64,000 nucleotides of DNA from Isoetes taiwanensis (Eukaryota > Streptophyta > Lycopodiopsida > Isoetales > Isoetaceae). Each line of letters begins with the position of its first letter. Within the stretch, counting starts at the first letter, position 1. Below are positions 19,413-30,239 of the stretch, in pieces. The DNA is taken from assembly GCA_021234155.1 (NCBI GenBank), contig JAJEKV010000054.1, positions 2,978,367 through 3,042,366 on the forward strand, given 5' to 3'. The position numbers and the translations under genes were made by a program. A model generated the notes under the pieces. That model had not been told where the DNA came from and did no database searches. It was given only the letters and a program-made list of their open reading frames with translations.

Positions 19413-21274
19413 TTACCTTACAACATAAGGTGAAGACTTCTGCCCAAGAAACTTTTTATTTGCAGGCAGGAAGAGTGCCGCCGCGCCAGCCATCGTTATT
19501 TTCAAATGCTTTGAAATAGGAAAAGCTGCGATCACGCCTCCTTGAGGAATTTGTCCACTCAAATGGTTATTGGATACGTTGAAGCTAGTTAGTTGTGTCT
19601 TCACAAAGACTGCTGGTATTATTCCAAAGAATTGAATCTTTGATAAGTCCAATGTCTGAAATTCATTCATCCTCCAGCGTCTGGTCGATCTCCAATATAC
19701 TCTACACTTGTGAATTCGTTCTCTGATAAATCTATTGAAAACACAAAGTCCGCACCACATACCCGGTCTCTTTGTGAAATTAAACCCGATTGTGGCCTTG
19801 TAACCTGTTAACATGAAGATCTAGCTAGGAAGCGGATGGAATCATTGGAATATCAAAAGAAAACCGATTATTTCCCAGATTCAAATATGCTATAGCATTT
19901 GTTGTATTCACTACCCATGCTGGAATCCTTCCTTTGAGACCGTTATTTTGAAGGCGAGTGCTAGTTATCCATAAAAGTTTTAAGTTCTCCAATTTACCAA
20001 GGTCGGGTAAACTTCTGCCGGATTACTTAAGCACGAGATTTGCGGCTTCTCCAAGCTCGCAACTTTGTAAAGCTCTTTGGAAAGCCACCAGTTAAGGCTA
20101 AGCTATCAAATATGAGTTCCCTAAGTTTAACCAACTTGCCAAGTGACTCGGAATTACTCCACCAAGAGCACTCTTGAGATGAAGATATCTTAGATCGATA
20201 AACCACCAAGCCATGAAGGAACAGAACCTACAAAGTTATTTCGGACGGATCTAACCTCTGCAGACTTACAAAGATTAGAAAGAGAAGAGGGTATTTCTCC
20301 ATTTAGTGCGCATCCCTCAAGATTAAGCTATGTCAACTCTGAAAGACCTCCAAAACATCTTTGGAATGTTTCTGTCAAATCTTGATTCCCACCAAGACTT
20401 AAGTATTCAAATTGCAGAGCTGGGAAGGGATCTTTTGGCCAAAATTGTTGCCACTTAAATCAAGATGGGCTAAGTTAGAGAGCTTGCCAAGCTGCTCGGG
20501 AATCTTCCCATTCAATGCTTCTTTGTGAGAGGTCAAGGTACTTCAACTTAGATAGATCTCCAAAAAACAAGTGGTATGACTCCATAAACAGAAGTATATG
20601 ACATAGATAAATAATTCAGATTAGGGAAGGCGATATTGTACATCTAGATTGCCTTCTAGATCTTTATTTGTTCCCGGATCTAAAGCCTCAAGCTTTGTAA
20701 AATTGGCCATGATGGCGGAGGACTCCAGACCCTCTTGGCACTGGAGATAAAGGAATTTTAGTTGTGGAAGTTGAGCCAGTTGAATAGGGAAACTCGAGAT
20801 ATTCTAACATATGATAAGTTGAGAAGCTGCAAAGATTGGAGTTGGGGAAGGTATTTTGTGACGGGGTTTGAAATTTACTGAGATAAATCCACTTTCAATG
20901 TGGCACGAGTAAATGCCATATTCAAGGCAATCATGTTTCCTCCATCGTAAGACAAAGGAGCAAAGTTAATATCAAAATGAATCCTGAAATAAGTACAAAG
21001 TCTGCATAGTTAAAGCATAACAGAGGGTTCAAAGAGGAAAGAAAAATCTACTGTTACAAGTAATGCCGGTCCATAGACAACAATGCGCACTTTTGTTCCA
21101 AGATGGAAGTACTTTACCTTCATCATATCTTAGTTTAAGACCGGATTTGAAACCTAGAAGTGCGTGCATGTCCGCTTTGTTTACGGCGGTGATAGCCCCT
21201 TGCGGATTGGCTGGTAGAAGCAAACAAATGTAAGAAGGGACAAGCCATAGCCATTGCTTGATTTGTTGATACAT
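19413..21274 (-). pseudogene. LRR receptor-like protein pseudogene
   Basis: The likely start (ATG ending at 21274) opens a signal peptide (MYQQIKQWLWLVPSYICLLL). It is followed by the LRRNT_2 cap: ADMHALLGFKSGLK, then LPSWNKSAHCCLWTGITCNS. Downstream are typical plant extracellular LRRs in scattered frames. Examples are KIPEQLGKLSNLAHLDLSGN (about 20465-20510), LNLEGCALNGEIPSSLSNLC (about 20280-20330) and VGSVPSWLGGL. The terminal LRR is TSFNVSNNHLSGQIPQGG (about 19550-19600). After that a receptor-like protein would have a membrane segment; GVIAAFPISKHLKITMAGAA and ALFLPANKK are weak traces. No kinase domain is seen. Many stops and frameshifts occur. Intact members act as surface receptors for defence or development. 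Confidence 0.82.
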
Positions 21275-21299
21275 TGCCAAAGTATGTAATAGTATGCAA

Positions 21300-22536
21300 A
21301 ATTTGCGAGAGAGGATATGGGTTTTAAAGGCAAAATGTATAGCTGGCACCCTCCGTTTTACGAAGCAAAATGGAGGCCGTCGTCGGAGGCATGGACTTTC
21401 ACATCGAGTCTTCGGAAGCAATGTGGCGTTATTTATTTTGCTAAAGGAAAGCGTTTTTATCTATCTTGTCTATCTGCTGCATTTTTGTCGTGGGATCATT
21501 TTACCTCGATTGCTTACAACTATATTAAAAAGCATGCAAAGAACACCCCATCACTGTCGGAGAAATGAAATTAACAGATTGAGCGAGAGAAGCCACATGT
21601 AAAATAAGGTGACGTTCATATATAAATATCGAGAAAAGTGAAAAGATGGAACTATACTCAATTAATGCAGGTTCCTCCTTTGTCTACTATAGTTAAAAGG
21701 CAAGGGCCCTCAAATTGATACGCCAAGCTTCGGCAGACTGATTGTGATGCCAAAGGCAATTAGTGAAATGGCTATGGTAAGCATAATAAGAAACCTCTGA
21801 CCCACAAAAGCTGTTAAAAAGTTATTTTGTGGAAGAAGCTATAAAACACAGTTGAACTTTTGTCCTTGTTTCAAAACCCATTCTTTGGCATAAACAAAAA
21901 AGCCTACGCTATTTTTTCATTCTCGCTTCAAGGATTTTTTTTCTCTTAACTAATGCCTATTTTCTTGCAAATGGAAATCTAAGGAAGGTCGCACTGCATG
22001 TGAGGATACTCTTGATCGCAAGAGCTTGATGAAGGTGAGCTCTGGCATGGTTAGCACTTGTCTACCTATGGACGGTATGACTTCTAAGCATTCGTGTTCA
22101 AGCCCAAAAGCATTTTATCTCAGTCTACTTTGATTTTTCTAGTCTCGTCCCATATATACCGCATGACAAAAACAGAGTAAACCAAGCTCCATCTTGCCAA
22201 GAACAAATCTAATCTATGCAAAAATGGGTACAAACACGAAGTTCTATAAACATACCGCAGCTGGCCTCTAGCATATGCGAATGCATCAAAGGGCGGCATG
22301 GTGATTATTTTGCAATATCTCCCCTCTAAATGCATGCTTCAAGACATAGTCACGAACAAATCATTAGTTTTGGTGCCTTCTTCTAGAATATATTTCGGAA
22401 CAAACAAGATGAAAATTGCTTGGCTTGAAAGCGGTTGGAGCATCCCCGGATTGAGAATGCGGTGACCGAGAGTTTGAGAGTTTATAGCGAATAGTAGGAG
22501 CATCTGGATCCGAATGCGGGATCTAGAACGCAGTGA
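21300..22536. other. No recognisable gene
   Basis: Short overlapping frames on both strands at 21294-21602 have no family signature. The rest is AT-rich. Confidence 0.3.
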
Positions 22537-22660
22537 CCGAGAGTTTCTGAGGGAATAGGAGGTTTGGAGCAGTCATCAAAGATATCCTAGGTATATTCTA
22601 GCATATACCTAGGATATGCCATAAACCCATAAACAAGGGTTTGCCCCTAGGGGCAACCCA
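22537..22660 (-). repeat. Dispersed palindromic repeat, copy B (inverted)
   Basis: The complement reads TTGGGTTGCCCCTAGGGGC, AAACCCTTGTTTATGGGTTT, GGCATATCCTAGGTATATGC, then GACTGCTCCAAACCTCC and AACTCTCGGTCACTGCG. It follows copy A (12541-12670) nearly base for base, and this longer match shows both come from the same end of one element family. Beyond it (22440-22536) the phrase GCGGTGACCGAGAGTTTGAG is itself duplicated. Confidence 0.75.
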
Positions 22661-22815
22661 AAAAATTCTATAATACAACATAAAATTCCACGTACTATTG
22701 CAACATAAAATTGCATGATATTATAGCAAAGTTATTACAACATAAATCCATGTTACAACATAAAATTCCATGATATTATAGCAAAGTTATTACAACATAA
22801 ATCCATGTCCAAAAT
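22660..22815 (+). repeat. Short direct repeats of AACATAAA-TTCCATGATAT
   Basis: The phrase ACATAAAATTCCATGATATT then ATAGCAAAGTTATTACAACA recurs about 60 bp later. It is simple local tandem duplication with no coding content. Confidence 0.6.
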
Positions 22816-22821
22816 GACAAT

Positions 22822-23490
22822 CTAAATATTGAATGACCTCTTGTCCAGAATGTTTATCACATCAGCATCATCGGGAGTCATCTTCTTCATTTCTGGAAAA
22901 GATGCCAAAGCATTCAGAAGGTTTTCTGATGCACTTACAATCTGTAACTTTGGCAACAACTCTTTGTCATTCCTCTCATCCCCATCACCATGATCCAACT
23001 CAACCTCATGCAAATCTCTAGGTTCTTGCAGGCTATCCCGATGGTCCAACTCCTCAATGGAGTATCTTCTAGAACCCTAGGTTGATGAAGGCCGTCCTAG
23101 TCAGTTTCTGGCTCAAACCTAAGAAAACAATTCATCAGTAAAATTTCACGGACTTGAGTCCGACCCATCGACTTTTCCAAAGCACTATAACATGAAAAGG
23201 ATGATAATTAGGATGCCAATTATCAGGACATGATAAAAGTAAAAGAGATGAACAAGAGAACATGAAAAAGAAGGAGAATGAGAAAAAGTATCTTACAAGA
23301 TTTCTTTGCCTAGCGAGTAAAGATTCTTTCTTTGCTTTTGCACTACTATCAAGTGGCTTTGGTATGCCAACTTGATTAGTATCACTAACTTCGATAGCAT
23401 CTTCAATGGCTTCACTAACTTGGATAGCATCTTCAATGGCTTGCTTTTCTATAACATTTGTGTTTTGAGGATCTTCATCTTAAATCCGTG
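22822..23490 (-). CDS. Acidic coding-like fragments, possible two-exon piece, family unknown
   Basis: A minus-strand exon-like frame (about 23300-23480) reads DEDPQNTNVIEKQAIEDAIQ, with an internal duplicate (AIEDAIQVSE / AIEDAIEVSD). It then reads GIPKPLDSSAKAKKESLLAR and QRNL before a donor-like GTAAGA. The frame 22822-23049 reads VSASENLLNALASFPEMKKM then TPDDADVINILDKRSFNI. Both are charged and low in complexity. I cannot assign them. Possibly they encode part of a transposon accessory protein, since they sit between dispersed repeats. Confidence 0.3.
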
Positions 23491-23689
23491 ATCTTAGTTA
23501 AAGAAGAAAAACTTCCACGGATATTATTTAAGAAAAAAAGATGTCCATAGATATTCTTCAATATTACATAAATAAGAAAAACATCTATTTGGAGGCATAA
23601 ATAAGACATCCATCAAGAGGCAGTTCAACACTACATATATATACAAGAAATTTAATGCGTCCTACGGTGCATGTTCAAGTTTTAGCATG

Positions 23690-24985
23690 TTCCTATGCTG
23701 CAAGTTCTTGTCGTGCCCTACATTCTAAAAGAATCTCTTGAGAATACTCTAAATTCATAGATTCTCTAAGATTCTACCAAGGTTCTCTTGAAGGTTTCGT
23801 GGAGATTCCTCTAAATTTTATAAGATTCCCTCTAGATTCCATTAGATTTCCGTAGATTCTTCAAGATTCTATGACGATCCCCTTAGATTCCCTTAGATCC
23901 CTTTAGATTTTATGAGATTGCCTTAGGTTCCCTTACATTATATAAGATTCAAAGAGATTCTATAAAGATTCCCCTAGATACTCTAAGATTTCATCAACAT
24001 TTTCTTAGATTGCCTTAGATTTTTTGAAGATTCCCTTAGATCCCCTAGATTTTAAGAGATTCCCTTAGGCTTGTAAATATTTTCCTAGATTCTCTCACAT
24101 TTTATGAGATTTTCTTAGATTCCGTTAGATTCTCCTGGATTCCTTTACATTCTAGAACTTTTTAGAACATTCTAAGACTTTCTGGAATATTCTGAGACTT
24201 TCAAAATATCCTAGAACTTTCTGGAAGTATTTCCCTAGATTCTCTTACCTTCCCATGGATTCCTACATTCTCGAACGTTCTAGAACCTATTAGAATAATT
24301 TGAAACTTTCTGGAAGAATTTTCATAGATTCCCCCCAGATTCTCTTATGTTCTAGAATTTTCTAGAATATTTTGGAACTTTCTAGAAGATTCTAGAACTT
24401 TCTAGAGCCTTCCAGAACATTCTAGAACTCTTTTGAACTAGTTAGAATGTTATACTCCATTTTATCTTAACTGGATTGTTACCCTTAAGTATATTTGAAA
24501 CATAAATTATTCATAGAATTAATGCTTGGTCTAGTGGTTAGAATGGGGGGCTGGGGGGCGCAATGACCAGGGTTCAAATCCCCTACACAACATAAAACTT
24601 TTAAAAGCCGTTCCTTAAAGGATGAGCATTCAACGTGGGCCATAGGATCTTGGACCCGATCAAGGGCCGAGATCGTGCCACGTGGCAAAAATCTAAAGCA
24701 ACATGAGCCGTAGGATCCTGGATCGACGAGTAGGATCGATTACATAAAATTCCCAAAGCCATGTGCACCGTAGGATGTGTCCCAAAACAACGTGAGCCGT
24801 AGGATCTCGGACCGACGATCAGGATCAAATCAACCTGGACCGTAGGATCGCTTACATATAGTCTATACACAAACTCCCAAGCCATCTGGGCCGTAGGATA
24901 CGTCCCAAAGCCACGTGAGCCGTAGGATCTCGGATCAACGGTCGAATTTAGGAGGAGGACAAACATAAGAACATATATATAACAA
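23690..24985 (+). repeat. Segmental duplication unit 1 (about 1.3 kb)
   Basis: In order: TTTTAGCATGTTCCTATGCT; AAGAATCTCTTGAGAATACT; a degenerate array of short repeats built on CCTTAGATTCC and TTCTAGAACTTTCTAGAA; a tRNA-like segment; then about seven copies of GCCGTAGGATC spaced 30-60 bp apart; ending ACAAACATAAGAACATATAT. The same order recurs in unit 2. Sequence identity looks high but not perfect. No coding capacity is visible. Confidence 0.85.
24523..24590 (+). repeat. tRNA-like segment (SINE-head-like) in unit 1
   Basis: TGCTTGGTCTAGTGGTTAGA contains an A-box-like GGTCTAGTGGTTA, and GGGTTCAAATCCC about 35 nt later is a perfect B-box/T-arm. Anticodon-arm pairing is not clear (GGGGGGCTGGGGGGCG). 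It is a tRNA-derived SINE head or a tRNA pseudogene rather than a functional tRNA. Confidence 0.6.
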
Positions 24986-25029
24986 GAAAATTAATACGCC
25001 TAAGAACAAACATAAGATATACATATATA

Positions 25030-25056
25030 TGATTGTTATATATATATATATATATT
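25030..25056. repeat. (TA)n microsatellite
   Basis: TATATATATATATATAT run between the two duplication units. The related ACATATATATG phrase also closes both units. Confidence 0.8.
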
Positions 25057-25059
25057 TTA

Positions 25060-26420
25060 GCATGTTCCTATTGTTCCAATTTTAGCATGCAAGTTCTTAT
25101 AAAAGAATCTCTTGAAAATACTCTAAATTCATAGATTATCTAACATTCTACCAAGGTTCTCTCAGATTCTACCATGGTTCTCTAAGATTCTACCAAGGTT
25201 CTCTAAATTTTATAAGATTCCCTAGATTTTCCAAGATTTTATGAAGATCCCCTTAGATTCTCTTAGATTCATTTAGATCTTATGGGATTGCCCTAGGTTC
25301 CCTTATATTATATGAGATTCAAGGAGATTCTATAAATATTCCCTTACATACTCTAAGATTTCATCAACATTTTCTTAGATTCCCTTAGATTTTATGAAGA
25401 TTCCTTTAGATCCCCCAAATTTTAAGAGATTCCCTTAGGCTTGTAAATATTTTTCTAGATTCTCTTATATTTTATAAGATTTTCTTACATTTTATTAGAT
25501 TCTTCTGGATTCCTTTACATTCTAGAACTTTTTAGAACATTCTAAGACTTTCTGGAACATTCTAAGACTTTCAATATATTCTAGAACTTTCTGGAAGTAT
25601 TTTCCTAGGTTTCCTTACATTCCCGTAGATTCCCCTACATTCTAGAACATTCTAAAACTTATTAGAACAATTTAGAACTTTTTGGAAGAATTTTCTTAGA
25701 TCCCCACTAGATTCTCTTATGTTCTAGAACTTTCTAGAAGATTCTAGAACTTTCTAGAGCCTTCCAGAACATTCTAGAGCCTTCTTGAACTAGCTAGAAT
25801 ATTATAGGCTATTTTATCTTAATGGCAATATTACCCTTAAGTATATTTGAAACATAAATTATTCATTGAATTAATGCTTGATCTAGTGGTTAGAGTGGGG
25901 GATTTGGGGGGTTGAGGACCGTGGTTGAATCCCTTCAATAACATAAAAATTTTAAAAGCCTTTCCTTAAGGGACGAAAGCATTCAACATGAGCCTTAGGA
26001 TCTTAGACTCGATCAACGATCAAGATCTCACCATATAAAAAGCAATATGAGCCGTGGGATCGTCACATATAATTCCTAAAGCCATGTGGACCGAGGATAT
26101 GTGCCAAGCCACCGAGCCAGTAGGATCTCGGATCGACGATCGGGATCAAATCAACATGGACCGTAGGATCGTTACATATAGTCTATATAAGAACCCCAAC
26201 CCATCGGGCCTTAGGATCGTCCCAAAGCCACGTGAGCCGTGGGATCACCGGATCCATGGTCGGGGATCGGATCAACCTGGACCGTAGGATCGTGTCTATA
26301 TGGGTTGTTATGTAAACTCCCAAGCCATCCGGGGCGTGGGATGTGTCCCCAAACAACGTGGAGCCGCCGGATCTCGAACGGACGGTCGGATAAGCGCGAC
26401 AAACATAAGAACATATATAT
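25060..26420 (+). repeat. Segmental duplication unit 2 (about 1.35 kb)
   Basis: It repeats unit 1 in the same order: TTTTAGCATGTTCCTA; AAGAATCTCTTGAAAATACT; the TTAGATTCC/TCTAGAACTT array; the tRNA-like segment (25873-25935); multiple GCCGTAGGATC-type phrases; and ACAAACATAAGAACATATAT. Open frames at 26054-26287 and 26211-26475 arise from the GC-richer GTAGGATC repeats and are not genes. Confidence 0.85.
25873..25940 (+). repeat. tRNA-like segment in unit 2
   Basis: This is the second copy of the tRNA-like segment: TGCTTGATCTAGTGGTTAGA, then GTGGTTGAATCCC. It has diverged at several positions from the copy at 24523, including in the B-box. Confidence 0.55.
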
Positions 26421-27810
26421 GATTGATATCAGATATATATATATAAAAAAAAGAATATCCATGGAATATCCATGAACTTAAATAATTCTTAATATCCATG
26501 AAGATAAATATTCTTAGTGATAATGTAAAAAGGAACACGGACTCGAGTCCCAGGTATAGAAAAAATCAAATTATAGGAGACTGCAAGCAAACAAAAGCAC
26601 AAAGTCTATAATTTATCTCTTTATCTGTATTGGTGCTTGGCCACCTGCTTGGCCAGCCTTCAGAAGGTGTAATTAGGTGTAATTAGCTTTTCGATTAGTC
26701 AAGTAGCATTTTAGAAATCCTTCTCAATGATGAAGGCCAATTATAGTTATAGACAATCTATCTCTCAGTTACTTCTTAGTACAGTTAGTACAGTGGATAC
26801 AGTATGCAAAGCCAACTAGAAACACATATATCTAATTTTTGGTAAGATATTTCGCAAGCTTCTTTACTTTGACATCCACTAATTAACAGAGAAGAAAAAC
26901 CAAAGAAACCAAAGAAATGAAGTAGAAGATTATTCACGTTGTTGGCGCTTCTTCTGGGCGCTTCCAGAGCCCGGTATCTCTATTGCTTTTCTCTTCTTGC
27001 TCTCCTTCAATTTGTCCGGCATCTTCTTGCTTATTGTAGAACGTGGACTTGCTACAATTTCTTCCATGACAGATTCTTGATGCTCATCCATGGCTATTGC
27101 ATGGAATGTCGCATGCAAATGCTTTTCTCCCTGTTTCCTTTCTTCTCTAATTCAAAAAGAAATTCAAGAAACCAATTCAAGAAAAGCAATAAAAAAGCAG
27201 TGGTTTTTAATTAAGAAATAAACTAAATTTAGTATTTTGTTAAAACGTTAATTTATTGGGGAGTTTGTTGGCAAGTATTATGCCGTATGGGGTATAGACA
27301 GATGGATGGCCTAGATGAATGGCCTCTTTTGAATTCAAATTTGGTGGATTGTTTTGTTCTTGCGTTGCATCTCTTGCAACTTTGGGACTCTTCATTTTGC
27401 AAGCGTCTTCATTGTGCAAGCGTCTTGGGCGACATCTTGATTTTTTCTCTAGTGATCTGGACAACGTCTTGATTTTTTCTTGCAGCAGTGATCTTGGCAA
27501 CGTCTTGATTTTTTCTCTTGCAGCAGTGATTTGATGCTAAAGGTGGGCGACGTCTTGATTTTTTCTCTTGCAGCAATGATCGGATGCTAAAGGGGGAGTC
27601 TGCTCTCCGTTATGTTATTTTCGTAAACTTTCTGTATGATCCATTTGCATCTTTTATACTGCATTAAAAGCTGAGAAAAACTAGACTGCATTAAGAATGC
27701 TAAGCTTAACCCAACAATGCAATGCAAGGGTCTCATTCATTGTGGCAAGGGCGGTGAGAATGGGTATCATCATAGAATGAGATGAAAATCTACAAGATTG
27801 GGAAGAACGG

Positions 27811-27850
<40 letters not shown>

Positions 27851-30239
27851 GCAAAATTGAGAAGTGGTCAATCGGGTGGAGGAAATAATCTCGAGGATGA
27901 GTGCCGTGACAATCCGGTGCCAAATGAGTTGAAATAATGTGAGGAAATTTGACGAGTTCTTGGCAGTCGGGGGCTCTGGATCGAATAGCAATAGTCTTCA
28001 TAAAAATCGAGGAGATTGGAATATTTATAGATGGACAAAGATCTTTTTTTCTGATGGCTTTTTGAACTAACAAAAGATCTATCTAAAGAAGGCTAGATAT
28101 GCCCGGCTAACGTTGATCCTGTCGGCAACAACTCTGGACTATCCGGATTTCAACCAACTTGGCATCTCCTTTTAGTTGATTCTAGTGGAGCGGGTTTGGC
28201 ATCTATGATGAGAAATATTTCGGGGTCCAGAAGCATGTAATGGGTTCGAATCTTTGATGCAGTTAATTAGAGATTCTGCAAACTGTTGTTCGTCATCTAA
28301 GCTAGGACAAAAGAACTACTTAGCTGTTGCAAGTAATTCCGGCCCAGCTGCATGGGTTAGAATTTAAATTCCATTCGGGATTGTTTAGTCCGTTTGCAAG
28401 GTATTGGATGGCATTCGACTCTGCTGCAATAAGAGCCTGTGCAATTGGCAAGCAAATCAAGAGAATAAGCGTATCTGCAGGGTTGCATCGAATGATGGGT
28501 ATTTTTGATCAAATCTTCGCAAATCGTGGGTTCTGGTACCCTGTTTTGATCTTCTTGTGCGGATCGGATACTTTTGTCGAATCTGAGAGGGAAAAAATGT
28601 TAGCAAATTACTATTGCATGGCCGAATCTCGATTTCAAATCCCCACCGCTGATTTTTTGAAAAGGTCATATATTTCTATTTGAATTGTTCAAATTCAAGA
28701 CGAGGCCTAACTGGGTCTTCCAAGCTGCTGATCTTTGACAAGACTAGGCATTCTCTGTTTGAATAATATTCACAGTCTGTTCTTGACTACTTGGAAAATA
28801 AAGTGCTCTTTGAAGTGAGTCTTGACGCATTATGCAGCTGAGCCAAAATTTTTCCCTTTTGAAGGATGATGGGATGCTAAAGAGAATGATCCGGATGCTT
28901 AGGGTGGTTTCCCATGGATCTACGACCTCAAGGTTTTCTTGAGGTCCGGATAAGCGTCTTGCATCTTTGGGATTCCGTAGGCACCTCAACCTCAAAGACT
29001 CAAGTTTTTGACCTGAATCAGAAGTAATCACCAAGCATTTCTTAACGCTGAGGTTTTTGACCTGGACCCAGTTTTCCAGGTCGCCAATCTCATGGGAAAG
29101 CACCCTTAGAGAGCTTTCATTCCCATGCAGCTTCATACCCGACCTTGCTGCTGGACATGCCAATTTGAAGCTGGTTTTGCCCATCTTCTTTTCCAAAGTT
29201 ATAATTTTGTGAATGGCCCCGCCTTTGCCATTTACATTTTTCTTCCCTTCTTCATTCCAAGAAGTCTCGGAATTCTTGCATCTTCGCACACCTCTGACCT
29301 CATGTGTTTTCAGTCTTTTTGGTTTTGAAGCTTAGTGGTAGGACACACGTTTCTTGGTGGTAAGACCTTCTGTATGTTACAAAGTTTTAAGCCTTGCATG
29401 ATGTGTTAAGACAAACATCCCCAAGTGCAAACATGAGATTTGGAGCCCTCTTTCTTCTTTTACATTCATGCTTGCTAAAAGTCCTAATTTGGAAGGGCTA
29501 AACGTGCCTTTGGCCGGTTGGGGAATTGTGTGAGAGAAGAAAGAGTATTCACTTGCATGAGAAGAAAGAGAGACGTTCTGAGACTGACTTGCATGCCAAA
29601 ATTTCTTCTTGAGACTGACTCGAGGGTATGGCAGCCTGCAGCTTTTTAAACGAGATTCCTTGAAACAAAATAATTTAAGGAAGAGGAGGCGAAAAAGCCT
29701 CTGTTCCAACAAAAACCTATGTTCCAGCACATAAAATCGTTAACTCTAATTGAGAAACACACCTTCTTCCTTGTTGGTATTCTGTATCGTGAGATATCCT
29801 GAGTCCTGAGGTAGGTGCAAAACTGTGATGGCGGCAAGGCGAATATCCTCAAGCAGGTGCAAAATTCTTATGATAAACTGTTGATGGCGAATTGTTGATG
29901 GCGGAACTAGGCAAGGCGAGGGCACATCGAAAAGGCTAAGCCCGGACCAACTATTTTAGAACCATCTGGTGGCATTGCATGCATGCACTAAAATTTGTTA
30001 AGCTTTTTTTCTCTTGCATGCTTTTTAGTCTTTTTTTTTGTTTTGAATTTACGCACAAAAATTTGGTAAGCCACTATAGTTTTTAAAAATTTGGTTTTAT
30101 AGTTATTCTTTGGAAATCATAATCCATAGCTATGGGTAGCCCAATTATGAATACTACAAATGTATGCTTGGACCAAGAGCCAGAGCCAAGTTAGTATTGT
30201 GTTATTTTTCATTCATGGAGTTCATGGACTTGAGTCCGT
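26421..30239. other. Mostly unassigned; poly(A) tract and orphan open frames
   Basis: A small lysine-rich minus frame (26930-27118, PDKLKESKKRKAIEIPGSGS with a nuclear-localisation-like KKRKAIE) has no known family. A 38-base poly(A) tract lies at about 27809-27846. A minus frame of 181 codons (28744-29289) is the longest unassigned one here. It contains KTSFKLACPAARSGMKLHGN and a heptad-like start, and I cannot place it. CGTCTTGATTTTTTCT repeats four times at 27410-27570. A tRNA-like AGCTTAGTGGTAGGACAC occurs near 29330. Confidence 0.35.

Noticed and set aside
23690-24480. CRISPR-like or satellite array from repeated AGATTCC phrases
   Set aside because: Repeats are irregular in length and spacing, there are no conserved spacers, and the setting is eukaryotic.
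24523-24590. Functional tRNA gene
   Set aside because: A and B boxes are present but anticodon and acceptor stems do not pair; the second copy at 25873 has diverged in the B-box.
24601-26475. Frames across the GCCGTAGGATC arrays (for example 24601-24966, 26054-26475)
   Set aside because: Repeated DPTVQVDLI / GSRSYGSR-like text results from the nucleotide repeat, on both strands, without family resemblance.
27809-27846. Poly(A) tract as the 3' end of a LINE or SINE insertion
   Set aside because: No upstream LINE/SINE similarity and no flanking duplication could be found; left as a plain homopolymer.
28744-29289. 181-codon minus frame as a gene
   Set aside because: No family signature, no splice or promoter support and no matching copy in the window; kept only as an unassigned open frame.
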